The notes beneath the pieces were generated by a model. The model was not told the origin of the DNA, did no database searches, and saw only the letters and a program-made list of their open reading frames with translations. A DNA stretch of 64,000 nt from a bacterium (lineage in GTDB: Bacteria > Chloroflexota > Anaerolineae > Caldilineales > Caldilineaceae), in contig WGMT01000031.1 in NCBI GenBank assembly GCA_016124945.1, forward strand, positions 124,001 to 188,000. Reading direction: 5' to 3'. Positions within the stretch are counted from its first letter, which is position 1. Each line of letters starts with the position of its first letter. Both the position numbers and the translations under genes were made by a program. Shown here in pieces: positions 37,346 to 47,222 of the stretch.

Positions 37346-38637
37346 GCGCTGGCCCAACACTGCCTACCTCACGCAGCATAGACGCCGTCGCTACTGTCGT
37401 ACAGGAAAGGCCGAGCCTCTGGCACACCAATCCCGAACGCATGGCCTGGATCATCCTACTCCTGGCATTCTGCGTCTTCCTGGTACTGGTGATTAGCATC
37501 CCATTGGCGGCACAGTATACCATCCGCTATGCCACAGCCCCCCAAGAAATCCAGCTCAACCCCACCGTAGGCACCATTCTACTCTACCCACCACGAGCCA
37601 GCGAGCCTATCGCCATCACCGCACCCCGCGACGACATCAGCGAGGGCAGCCGTTTTGAAGCCGGATTAACCACCCAGGGTGAACTCAGCCTGACCCTGAA
37701 CCCTAGCAGCAACCTTGCCATGGGCACTGTCCACCTCTATCAGGGGACTCAGTTGGATCTACTACGGGTGCGCCGCCCACGTTTTGGACAGAGCGACCAA
37801 CCCTACCGCGTCCTACTGCGCCTCAATGCAGGGACAATCCGCCTCTTCACCAACAGCGGGCAGGAACGTCCACTCGTCGTCGAAGTGGAAACACCACACG
37901 GGCAAGCAAGGTTGGGCGAAGGCGTCTACAATTTCACTGTCGGTGCCGACGGCACTGACCTGATGGTCTCTTCAGGTGAGGCGGCCCTCGTCCACAATAG
38001 TGGCGAAACTGTCACCGTCAAGCAAGGGCTGCGTTCGGTGATGAGCGACACCGCGCCGCCGTCGGTCCCCGCTACCGCGCAACGCAACTTGATCGACAAC
38101 GGCGACTTTAGCCGTCCACTGCTCGACACCTGGGAAAGCTACACCGTAGCCGAACAGAGTGTGCTACCTGGCCGCATCGAAGTGGAAGAACAGGACGGAC
38201 GCCGCGTCGCCCACTTCGTCCGCCGTGGCGGTGACAACGTACACACCGAAGTCGGTATTCGCCAACAGATCAACAAAGACGTCAACGTCTTTGAATCACT
38301 GCGCCTGGAACTCTACACAAAGATCGACTACCAGAGCCTGGCAGGCGCCGGTTACATCAGTACCGAATTCCCCGTACGTGTCGAGATCAGCTACACCGAC
38401 ATCTACGGCAAAGATCTGGAATGGGGCTACGGTTTTTACTACCGCGACCCCGACCCAGGTTGGCCGCTCTATAATGGCGAGAAGGTGCCGCAATCGGCCT
38501 GGTACTACTACAGTTCACCCAACCTGCTTGATCAACTGAAGGACACGCGGCCGGCACGGATCAACAGCGTCCGCGTCTATGCCAGCGGTCACAACTACGA
38601 ATCAATGGCCAGCGGCATCAGCTTGATTGTTGAATAA
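37342..38637 (+). CDS. Single-pass membrane protein with FecR-like extracytoplasmic domain
   Basis: The 431-residue protein has a short cytoplasmic N-terminus, one helix (about 36-58, IILLLAFCVFLVLVISIPL) and a large outer part. Residues about 110-235 resemble the FecR fold (GTVHLYQGTQ, RLNAGTIRLF, VETPHGQARLGEGVYNF, VSSGEAALVHNSGETVTV). The C-terminal 170 residues form a jelly-roll-like domain (NLIDNGDFSRPLLDTWESY) of the kind found in carbohydrate-binding modules. A FecR-like protein would normally pair with an ECF sigma factor, which is absent, so a structural or sensing role is more likely. It is coupled to the TPR gene. Confidence 0.72.
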   Translation: MSAGPTLPTSRSIDAVATVVQERPSLWHTNPERMAWIILLLAFCVFLVLVISIPLAAQYTIRYATAPQEIQLNPTVGTILLYPPRASEPIAITAPRDDISEGSRFEAGLTTQGELSLTLNPSSNLAMGTVHLYQGTQLDLLRVRRPRFGQSDQPYRVLLRLNAGTIRLFTNSGQERPLVVEVETPHGQARLGEGVYNFTVGADGTDLMVSSGEAALVHNSGETVTVKQGLRSVMSDTAPPSVPATAQRNLIDNGDFSRPLLDTWESYTVAEQSVLPGRIEVEEQDGRRVAHFVRRGGDNVHTEVGIRQQINKDVNVFESLRLELYTKIDYQSLAGAGYISTEFPVRVEISYTDIYGKDLEWGYGFYYRDPDPGWPLYNGEKVPQSAWYYYSSPNLLDQLKDTRPARINSVRVYASGHNYESMASGISLIVE

Positions 38638-38684
38638 TTTGATTGTTAGGTAATTTGATTGTTGGGTAATTTGATTGTTGGGTC
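38620..38684 (+). repeat. 16-bp tandem repeat crossing a stop codon
   Basis: The unit AATTTGATTGTTGGGT occurs three times after the stop. A diverged copy (TTGATTGTTGAAT) encodes the last residues LIVE and the stop of the FecR-like gene. The array thus grows out of the 3' end of the gene. Confidence 0.75.
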
Positions 38685-38694
38685 ACAAAAACGC

Positions 38695-40335
<1,641 letters not shown>

Positions 40336-40375
40336 ACCAAATCATCAAAAAGATATCCCAATTTCCCAAATCTGT

Positions 40376-40404
40376 TTGCGCAGAAACGCACAAAGTGCTA
40401 CAAT
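40376..40404 (+). promoter_or_regulatory. Sigma-70 promoter of the prenyltransferase gene
   Basis: TTGCGC (40376-40381) and TACAAT (40399-40404) are spaced by 17 bp. The start codon at 40436 lies about 25 bases past the expected start point. Confidence 0.65.
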
Positions 40405-40435
40405 GGGCCAACTTTTACTGTTCAAGGCCGGGGCC

Positions 40436-41470
40436 ATGATTACCGACATCACACGAAGCAATCCCCCAACCCAGAATAACGCAGATGAACCATCGGCAGA
40501 GCAAAAGAAGCGACCTCTGAGTGAATGGTTGATCTTCGTACATTTGGTGCGGCTGCCACTCTTGCCGGCGCTGCTGACGCCTGTCCTGTATGGGTTGGGC
40601 ATTGCCTGGTGGGAAACTTCGACCTTGAATCTTGGTCGTACAGGTCTGCTCCTACTCTCGTCGGGCATGTTGGGGTTGGCCTTGAATCTGCTTACGCAAT
40701 ATTTCGACTACCGGCGCTCGCTTAACACTGAAAGCCTCACGACCGACCGTTCCGAAGGTGAACTGCGCCGCTACGGGCAGACGGACGAACTAGTGATGGA
40801 TGGCTATCGCTACCTGGTAGATGACGAAGTGCGGCCAGGGACGGTGCGCAGCTTTGCCTACATCGCGCTGTTCATTGCTGTGCTTGCCATCGCTTGGTTG
40901 GGGTTGGTGGGTGGCTGGCCGCTCTGGTTTTTTGGCGCGGCGCAATTGGGGTTGATTGGCCTCTACTTTTTGCCGCCGTTGCGCTACGGTAGCCGCTGGT
41001 GGGTGGTGGACGATCTGGGGTTGTTGTTGGCGATTGGCTACCTACCCGGTTTAAGCGCCTACTATGCCATCACCGGCAACATTACGCAGACGGCGTTGAT
41101 CGGCGCAATGACGCCCGCCGTGTTGGCGTGGCTGGCCTTCGAATCTTACTCGCTCTACAGTTGGTACCGTGATTGGCGCTTGCGCAAGCGGACGGCCGTT
41201 GTGGTAATGGGGCCGCGACGCTCGCTCGATCTTGCCACCTTTTTGGGGTTGGCCGCTTTTACCGCCAACATTGCACTGGTTGCGTTTGGCCTGTTGCCGG
41301 TATGGTCGTTGTTTGTGCTTGGGGCGCTGCCTACTTTCCTAAGCGCCTTCGCGCGGGGACATCGGCAGACGATATTGCGCAGTGAAACATTACAGACGAT
41401 TCGGTTAGCGGCCAGCGCCACCTTTCTCGCCGGCCTACTCACAATCGGGGCACTGATTATCGCCGGCTGA
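40436..41470 (+). CDS. UbiA-family prenyltransferase (MenA-like)
   Basis: The 344-residue protein has about nine membrane helices and an Asn/Asp-rich site NLLTQYFDYRRSLNTE in the first loop, where UbiA-family enzymes bind the Mg-diphosphate, plus a second Asp pair in VVDDLGLLLAIGYLPG. The family joins prenyl chains to aromatic acceptors; menaquinone synthesis (MenA-type) is plausible but the acceptor is not certain. The ATG at 40436 follows AAGGCCGGGG and lies after the promoter; a longer upstream frame crosses the -10 box and is rejected. The next small membrane protein gene starts 56 bases downstream. Confidence 0.68.
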   Translation: MITDITRSNPPTQNNADEPSAEQKKRPLSEWLIFVHLVRLPLLPALLTPVLYGLGIAWWETSTLNLGRTGLLLLSSGMLGLALNLLTQYFDYRRSLNTESLTTDRSEGELRRYGQTDELVMDGYRYLVDDEVRPGTVRSFAYIALFIAVLAIAWLGLVGGWPLWFFGAAQLGLIGLYFLPPLRYGSRWWVVDDLGLLLAIGYLPGLSAYYAITGNITQTALIGAMTPAVLAWLAFESYSLYSWYRDWRLRKRTAVVVMGPRRSLDLATFLGLAAFTANIALVAFGLLPVWSLFVLGALPTFLSAFARGHRQTILRSETLQTIRLAASATFLAGLLTIGALIIAG

Positions 41471-41526
41471 CACCACAACAGCGTTCCCACCCCTGCGCGT
41501 GGTTGAGAGATGACGGACCTTGCCTC

Positions 41527-42051
41527 ATGGCACCCCTCACCCGTAAAGAGTTCTATGATCTCGCCAAACGCTGCCGTGAAGAAGCGTTTGAGCTGGCGCG
41601 CCACGATCAAAATCATGTGAACCTCAACCAATGTCGGCGTTTCAACGAATGGCTCGTTGAATTGCAAGGCTACGATCAACTGGCGCCCCAACTCAAGACA
41701 CTTCGCACAGCACGTCCTATCAACCGTTGGATGGTCATGGGCGGGTGTGTAGGCGTGAGTTTACTGGCCGTTCTTTTTTTAGGTGGTGAATTGGGAGCCA
41801 ACGGAATTCGGCTCCTTAGTTTTGGGCTGACCGGCACACTGATCCTGCTCTATTTCTTGCCCGAGAGCCTCTACGGCACCACAGTGGAAATGCTCGAAGG
41901 ACGTGTGTTGCGCATTGTGGAGACGTTGGAAAAACTACTCTTTTCGCGCAACATGGAGTTAACCGAAGCTGCATTCTTCCAGGCCAAAGAGAACCTCGAA
42001 GCGGCACGCAACGAATTGCGTCAGCAAATTCACCTGGCGCACAAGTATTGA
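41527..42051 (+). CDS. Small membrane protein with cytoplasmic helical ends
   Basis: The 174-residue protein has two adjacent membrane helices (about 68-88 and 96-112) flanked by charged helical segments. One comes before (KEFYDLAKRCREEAFELARH) and one after (ETLEKLLFSRNMELTEAAFF, then QAKENLEAARNELRQQI), the latter with coiled-coil character. I do not recognise a family. The ATG at 41527 is the first in frame; a TTG at 41503 would add eight residues. It follows the prenyltransferase gene closely and may share its transcript. Confidence 0.6.
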   Translation: MAPLTRKEFYDLAKRCREEAFELARHDQNHVNLNQCRRFNEWLVELQGYDQLAPQLKTLRTARPINRWMVMGGCVGVSLLAVLFLGGELGANGIRLLSFGLTGTLILLYFLPESLYGTTVEMLEGRVLRIVETLEKLLFSRNMELTEAAFFQAKENLEAARNELRQQIHLAHKY

Positions 42052-42147
42052 ACGTAGAAATTCAATCGCTGCACCCCTTAATCGCCCAATCGCCAGGCCC
42101 TCATGTAGCAATGCAGATTGCACAGCCTCTATCTCCTACATAGAAAA

Positions 42148-43176
42148 TTACGACAGTCCATGCCGACGTTTGACGGCAGCCAGCGCGACAGATACATCAC
42201 GTCCTTTCCCATGAGGCACCCCCACCGGATCACTGATTCCCCTCGGATCGCCCGACAGCACACGCAGTGTCGACAGCACGGCATGGGGTAGCACATCGAG
42301 GTTATAGCCCCCCTCCAACGTACAAACCAGTCGCCCGTCACACACTTCCTCCGCCAGCGCCATTAAGGACCGAATCATCGCCGCATAGCCCTCAATGCTG
42401 ACCTGATGCTGTGCCAGTGGATCCATCCAGTGTGCATCGTAACCGGCCGACACAAGGATCAACTGGGGATCGAATCGGCGCGCCGCCGGTTTCAGAACTT
42501 CCTCAATTGCGGCCAAATAGGCCCCGTCCCCCACACCAGCAGGGAAGGGGACGTTGATGGTGGCGCCTTCGCCCGTCCCTGCGCCGGTTTCGTCTATATC
42601 TCCGCTGCCGGGGTAGTAGGGATATTGGTGGATGCTAAAAAAGAGCACGCTGCTGTCGTCGTAGAAGGTTTCCTGGGTGCCGTTGCCGTGGTGTACGTCG
42701 AAATCAACGATCAACATTCGAGCATACCCATGTTGCTTTTGGGCGTGACGCGCCGCAATCGCTACATTGCTCAACAGACAAAAGCCCATGCCGTGCACCG
42801 GGCGGGCATGGTGACCAGGCGGGCGCAAGAGGGCAAAGCCATTCTCGGCGCGGCCTGTACAAACCGTATCAACCAGATTGTTCAGCCCACCAGCCGAGAG
42901 CAGCGCCACTTCGTAGCTCTCTTCGGTGACATAGGTATCGGCGTCGAGCATGCCGCCGCCGGATGCACTTATCTGCGCCAGCAGATCAACGTAGCGAGCA
43001 TCGTGGACGGCTGTTAGTGCGTCCGCGTCTGCAGGCGTACAATCGACCCGTAGCAGCCGGTCGAGGATGCCGTCCTTCTCCAGTAAATCCCAAGTATGCG
43101 TCAGTCTTTTGTGGTTTTCAGGGTGGCCGGGGAAAGTGTGGCCTATGTGTGTGGGCAGGTAAACATATGCTGTCAT
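42148..43176 (-). CDS. Histone deacetylase-family deacylase
   Basis: This 342-residue zinc enzyme belongs to the HDAC/acetoin-utilisation/acetylpolyamine hydrolase superfamily. It keeps the catalytic residues: RPPGHHA with the His pair, DFDVHHGNGT with the metal-binding Asp and His, SAGYDAH with the second metal Asp, and the EGGYN loop before the C-terminus. In bacteria such enzymes deacetylate polyamines or proteins. The ATG at 43176 has AGGA eight bases upstream; an ATG at 43203 lacks one. It is encoded head-to-tail with the membrane glycosyltransferase upstream (52-base gap). Confidence 0.9.
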   Translation of the reverse strand: MTAYVYLPTHIGHTFPGHPENHKRLTHTWDLLEKDGILDRLLRVDCTPADADALTAVHDARYVDLLAQISASGGGMLDADTYVTEESYEVALLSAGGLNNLVDTVCTGRAENGFALLRPPGHHARPVHGMGFCLLSNVAIAARHAQKQHGYARMLIVDFDVHHGNGTQETFYDDSSVLFFSIHQYPYYPGSGDIDETGAGTGEGATINVPFPAGVGDGAYLAAIEEVLKPAARRFDPQLILVSAGYDAHWMDPLAQHQVSIEGYAAMIRSLMALAEEVCDGRLVCTLEGGYNLDVLPHAVLSTLRVLSGDPRGISDPVGVPHGKGRDVSVALAAVKRRHGLS

Positions 43177-43228
43177 TGTGGATTCCTGAGACAAATCCCG
43201 CATGGGATCAGCAACACTGGGCCTAATC

Positions 43229-45316
43229 CTAACCGCCTACGCCAACAATGCCAAGTTCTACTTCGATTCCGGCACCATTTCCTGCGGCATCGAGCACTTC
43301 TAGCGGTTCAAGCGTATCGGCGTCGTAGACAAGCACCTTCAGCGTATAGGCGCCCGGCGGCAAGTCGGCGGATAGCAGGAGCAAGTAGACATTGAGCGGA
43401 CGATCTGCGTCTGTCCACTCGACGGGGGCCAGATGACGGTCGTTGAGGATGCGCCGATCATCCTGGGCCAGACGCGCCCCATCGGCATTGTACAACGCCA
43501 CCCGCGCCTTGAGTGGACGGTCGACCACCTCCGTCCCCGGCTGCCAGCGGATGACGGCGGGGAGCCGGTGGCCGGGCACTGCGGTGGACGGGGCAGAGAC
43601 GGCCGCGATGTGTGGCCCGTTGCGCCAGCGCAAATGTTGCTCCGTCCACGTTTCAGCCAGGACGAAGTCGGTGGGCGGCGTCAGATCCCACCATTGTACC
43701 CAGTAGCCCTGGAAATTCTGCTCGCCGACACGTTGACCGGCCTTGTCGAGCAAAAAGGAGACCGATCCGCGCGGATCGGTGTCGCTCTCGAACCACTGCA
43801 CCCAGAATACACGCTGCGCCGTCCCGGCCCATTCGGTTAGCCGCTGATCGACGGTGTTGATGTCCACAAAGAGATAGCGGGCAGGCGCGGCTTCGTCTCC
43901 TGTCGGCGTCACGCTTGGATCGATGGCGAAACGGTCGTAGTAAAAGCCGAACGGATACTTCTGATCCACGAGAATCACGTCGCCGGGCGCAGCCTGTGTG
44001 TGCAACCAGGCCGCCAGCCCCGCCGTGTCTTCGCGGAAGAAGCGTGAATCGGTTAGATCGGCGCGCAGCGCAGGTACAAGCCCAAGCAGCAGCAGCGCCA
44101 ATCCCAGCGGGGGCAGCCAACGCCAGAGACGTCCTGGCGCGGCGAGGGCGATGCCCAATAAGGCGTAGAACGCAGGCGTCACAAAACTACTGTAGCGAAT
44201 GTTGAACGCGCCACGATCAAGCACAGCGATGTAGTAGAGAGCGAGGCCGCCGATGAGCCAGGTTAGGAGGAAGGCGAGAAGCGAAAGGCGAGGGGCGAAC
44301 GGCGAATGGCGAATGGCGGATGGCGTGTCATCACTTGCCACTTGCACACTTGCAACATCCCCCTGCCCTTTTGCCCTTTGCCTTACTTCCACCGCCAGCC
44401 CGATCACAAAGACGGCCAACACGGCCCACAGCCACCAATTGCCCAGCATCACGGCGTCCCACGCATAGCCGCCGAGGAAGCCGACCCAGTTTTGGCTTAG
44501 ATATTGGGCGAGTGTGGGCACGGTCAGGTTTGGGTTGGCATAGCCGGGGATCTGTCGCAGCGCGATAGGGGCCAACGGCAGCACAAGGACGGTCATGGCC
44601 AGCCCTGATGCGATCACTGTGCGCAGGCGTCGCCAACGTTGCCGATCCAAAAGCGCCAGAATTCCCCACCACACATACCAGGCCACAAGGATGAAGACAG
44701 CGTTGTAGTGGGTGGCGAGGGCGAGGGCGGCAAAGGTGATGAACAATGAATAATGAATGGGTAGTCTATGTTGGTCGCGTCGAAGTTGCCGATCACGAAG
44801 CGGATGCTCGCCCCGATCCCTGGCCCCTGATCCCCAGTCCATGGTCCCCTTCGCCCACGCCAACGCTGCCGCTGTGAGCAGGGCGAAGCTCAAGGTGTAC
44901 ATGCGCGCTTCCTGGCTTTCGGCCAGCCACAGCGGCGCGAGGACGGCGATGATCAGGGCAAAGATCCCTGCACGCAGGCCGCCGATTCGGCGCGTCAAGG
45001 CGAAGACGAGGGCCACGCCCACAAGACCCATCGCCACGCTGAAGTAGCGAGCGACAAAGGCAACGAGGACGGGGTCCATCCCCATTTCGATGCCCATGAG
45101 CCGCCCCCACAGGTGGAGCAGCCAGAAGTAGAGGGGTGGTTGGATATCTAACTCGGGTGCAGTTGCGATCTGGAGAAAAGGACGTAGCGCCACTTCGATG
45201 TTGCGCGCTTCATCCCACCAGATGTTCTGACGTGTGAGGTCTATCAAGCGCAGGCCGAAGCCTACGAGCAACAACAACAGCAGCCCAAAACGTGTACGGC
45301 GAAAGAAAGAACCCAT
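43229..45316 (-). CDS. Membrane glycosyltransferase (GT39/GT83-like) with two repeat-derived insertions
   Basis: The 695-residue polytopic protein starts at the ATG at 45316, which overlaps the stop of an upstream gene remnant (TGATG). The first outer loop has the catalytic-type motif NIWWDEARNIEVA and IQPPLYFWLLHLW, as in GT-C enzymes using polyprenyl-phosphate sugars. About ten helices are followed by a large outer domain (about 450-695). Two hydrophilic stretches look foreign. One (about residues 160-195, around GSGARDRGEHPLRDRQLRRD) and the other (about 325-350, TPSAIRHSPFAPRLS) are translated from heptad repeats in the DNA. They fall in loops, so the protein may still work. Confidence 0.75.
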   Translation of the reverse strand: MGSFFRRTRFGLLLLLLVGFGLRLIDLTRQNIWWDEARNIEVALRPFLQIATAPELDIQPPLYFWLLHLWGRLMGIEMGMDPVLVAFVARYFSVAMGLVGVALVFALTRRIGGLRAGIFALIIAVLAPLWLAESQEARMYTLSFALLTAAALAWAKGTMDWGSGARDRGEHPLRDRQLRRDQHRLPIHYSLFITFAALALATHYNAVFILVAWYVWWGILALLDRQRWRRLRTVIASGLAMTVLVLPLAPIALRQIPGYANPNLTVPTLAQYLSQNWVGFLGGYAWDAVMLGNWWLWAVLAVFVIGLAVEVRQRAKGQGDVASVQVASDDTPSAIRHSPFAPRLSLLAFLLTWLIGGLALYYIAVLDRGAFNIRYSSFVTPAFYALLGIALAAPGRLWRWLPPLGLALLLLGLVPALRADLTDSRFFREDTAGLAAWLHTQAAPGDVILVDQKYPFGFYYDRFAIDPSVTPTGDEAAPARYLFVDINTVDQRLTEWAGTAQRVFWVQWFESDTDPRGSVSFLLDKAGQRVGEQNFQGYWVQWWDLTPPTDFVLAETWTEQHLRWRNGPHIAAVSAPSTAVPGHRLPAVIRWQPGTEVVDRPLKARVALYNADGARLAQDDRRILNDRHLAPVEWTDADRPLNVYLLLLSADLPPGAYTLKVLVYDADTLEPLEVLDAAGNGAGIEVELGIVGVGG
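44283..44398. repeat. Heptad repeats inside the glycosyltransferase gene, tract A
   Basis: On the plus strand GGCGAAC, GGCGAAT, GGCGAAT, GGCGGAT, GGCGTGT follow in register, then CTTGCCA/CTTGCAC and TTGCCCT-type units. The tract keeps the reading frame of the minus-strand gene and codes for a loop between membrane helices. Confidence 0.7.
44735..44860. repeat. Heptad repeats inside the glycosyltransferase gene, tract B
   Basis: GATGAAC, AATGAAT, AATGAAT, GGGTAG at 44738-44763 is nearly identical to the left arm after the E1 alpha gene. GATCCCT, GGCCCCT, GATCCCC, AGTCCAT, GGTCCCC follow at about 44814-44850. The minus-strand reading frame stays open through both. Confidence 0.7.
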
Positions 45317-45462
45317 CAAACCGTCCTAGAACGCTCGTCGAGGGTACGTCCATCATTGGTTAGGTCGCGCTGCATGTTCGACTGGAACTGATCGAGCACA
45401 GGATCTTCACCGAGCAAGAGCAGCACGTCCCCTTTGCTGAGTCGGTGGCATCGAAATAGGCG
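45316..45462 (-). pseudogene. 3' remnant of a TrkA-C-like domain gene
   Basis: The last 48 codons before the glycosyltransferase read as the end of a TrkA C-terminal domain, with LSKGDVLLLLGEDPVLDQFQ. The stop overlaps the glycosyltransferase start (TGATG), an arrangement expected of an intact operon. No start codon or recognisable domain lies upstream before the divergent transporter gene, so the 5' part appears lost. A short functional peptide is less likely. Confidence 0.4.
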
Positions 45463-45726
45463 GAAAAGATGCCGTGAAACGACAGATGGCGTAGGGAAGC
45501 AAGCAGAGTAGGTACAAGGCAAATCCCAAGCGGAAAGGCAGACACAAAACCAGGGGTCAACCACCTATTTTGCCATGTGGAAGGTTCTTGTCCAATTCCC
45601 CGAGGCAACAAATCGGTGTAACCCCGGTTGCTGTTTTTGCGTAAAAGGCTCTATAACATCTAGAGTGGCAAGTATATGTGAAGATCGAACGTGTCGATCT
45701 CTTACTGTGGAGCAAGTATTTTCGGC

Positions 45727-47106
45727 ATGGAACGCAATTTTAAAGGAATTGAGCGGACACTCATCATATCCTTTTTCCTCAACATGGTGGCCACAAGCGC
45801 CAAACTTGGCGTGGGTCTGTGGACGGGCGCGCTCTCGTTGATCGCCGACGGCCTCGACACACTCTTCGACGGCCTGGCCAATGTGATTGGCGTTATCGCC
45901 GTGCGCATGGGTAGCCGTCCACCCGATGCGAATCACCCCTACGGGCATCGCAAATTCGAGACGATTGCCGCCATCTTTATCGCTACAATGCTCTTTATCA
46001 CCGCCTGGGAGTTGGCCACCGGCGCCATTGGCCGCTTCATCGAAGGTAGTGAACCTGTTGTGAATATTTGGAGTGTACTGGCACTCGTCTTCGGCGGCAC
46101 TGTTCAGGGATTGACCGGGCTTTGGGAATTGCGTCGCGGTCGGGCTTTGCAGAGTGAGATCCTGGTGGCGGATGCGCGGCACACCATTACAAGCTTGTAT
46201 GTCAGCGCGGCCGTTTTGGTGGGGCTGGTGTTGGTATATTTGGGCTTTCCGTGGGCAGATCCACTGGTAGCGCTGCTGGTAGCAGGCGTGATTGCCAAGG
46301 TTGGTATAGAAACAGTATCTGAAAATGTACCTGCTTTGGTGGACCGAGCGCCGCTTACATCTGAAACGATCGGTTCGGTGGTGGCCGATGTGGAGGGCGT
46401 GGAAAGCTTTCATCGTGTGCGCAGCCGCGGCACCCTTGACAGCATCGCCGTAGACCTGCATGTGCGCGTGGACCCACGTCTCTCCGTCAACGCGGCCAAC
46501 GCCATTGCCGACGAAGTCCGGCGCCGCCTGCTCGATCTCGACGGCGTAGACGATGTCACCGTACACCTAGAAGCACAACGTGGCCCTGAAAGTACGGCAG
46601 CGATGCATCAAGCCGTAAAGCTTATCGCCGACGCAGAAGGGGTGACGCTGCATGAGTTTTGGCTGCAACACATCGACGGAAACATCGGCATGCACCTGCA
46701 TGTAGGCGTCGATCCGAACCTGACGTTGGCTGAGGCGCACGCCCAGGTAGATCGGCTTGAGCAGACAATCCAAGAGCGCCTACCCGAAGTAGCATCGATT
46801 TACAGCCACATTGAAACCGCTGTAGTGGAGATCCTACCCACGGCTCGTGTCACCCAAGGCTTACACGAACGCATTGAACAGGCCGTCATTGATGCCGCCG
46901 AAGAGGTCCCAGCCCTTAGCTATGCACACGAGATCCAGATTCATCAGGTGGAAGGACGGCTCTTCATCGCGGCAGAAGCCCTGGTCGACGGCAACCTCTC
47001 CGTCAGCGAGGCGCACGATCTCAGCACCCAAATGCAAGAGAGCATCCGCGCCCGTGTCCCCAATGTAGGGGAAGTGTTGGTACATTTAGAACCCAAAGGG
47101 GAGTAG
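45727..47106 (+). CDS. Cation diffusion facilitator transporter with three tandem cytoplasmic domains
   Basis: The 459-residue protein exports divalent metal ions by proton exchange. The N-terminal half has six membrane helices with metal-site patterns SLIADGLDTLFDG and DARHTITSLYVSAAV and the loop HPYGHRKFETI. After it come three copies of the metal-binding dimerisation domain (about 200-280, 285-365 and 370-455), each ending in a beta strand of the type VTVHLE, IYSHIET or VLVHLEP. One copy is normal, so the triplication is unusual. The metal is not certain (Zn, Fe or Mn). The ATG at 45727 starts just before the first helix. Confidence 0.88.
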   Translation: MERNFKGIERTLIISFFLNMVATSAKLGVGLWTGALSLIADGLDTLFDGLANVIGVIAVRMGSRPPDANHPYGHRKFETIAAIFIATMLFITAWELATGAIGRFIEGSEPVVNIWSVLALVFGGTVQGLTGLWELRRGRALQSEILVADARHTITSLYVSAAVLVGLVLVYLGFPWADPLVALLVAGVIAKVGIETVSENVPALVDRAPLTSETIGSVVADVEGVESFHRVRSRGTLDSIAVDLHVRVDPRLSVNAANAIADEVRRRLLDLDGVDDVTVHLEAQRGPESTAAMHQAVKLIADAEGVTLHEFWLQHIDGNIGMHLHVGVDPNLTLAEAHAQVDRLEQTIQERLPEVASIYSHIETAVVEILPTARVTQGLHERIEQAVIDAAEEVPALSYAHEIQIHQVEGRLFIAAEALVDGNLSVSEAHDLSTQMQESIRARVPNVGEVLVHLEPKGE

Positions 47107-47206
47107 AGAAGAAAAAGGGCGAAAAGCAGTAGCTCATAAGGAGTTAGTGCTGCAAACCGTAATTTCAGGATAAATACTAAACTTGTTCGCATTCCCAGAT
47201 AAAGAA

Positions 47207-47215
47207 TGTTATAAT
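47207..47215 (+). promoter_or_regulatory. Extended -10 promoter giving a leaderless start
   Basis: TGT followed by consensus TATAAT (47210-47215) ends seven bases before the ATG at 47223. Transcription would start at the start codon itself, and no ribosome binding site is present. Confidence 0.65.
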
Positions 47216-47222
47216 CTGCCCC

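Noticed and set aside
45565..46566. Long minus-strand frame opposite the cation transporter gene
   Set aside because: The plus strand has clear CDF motifs; the minus frame has no hydrophobic pattern or family motif.
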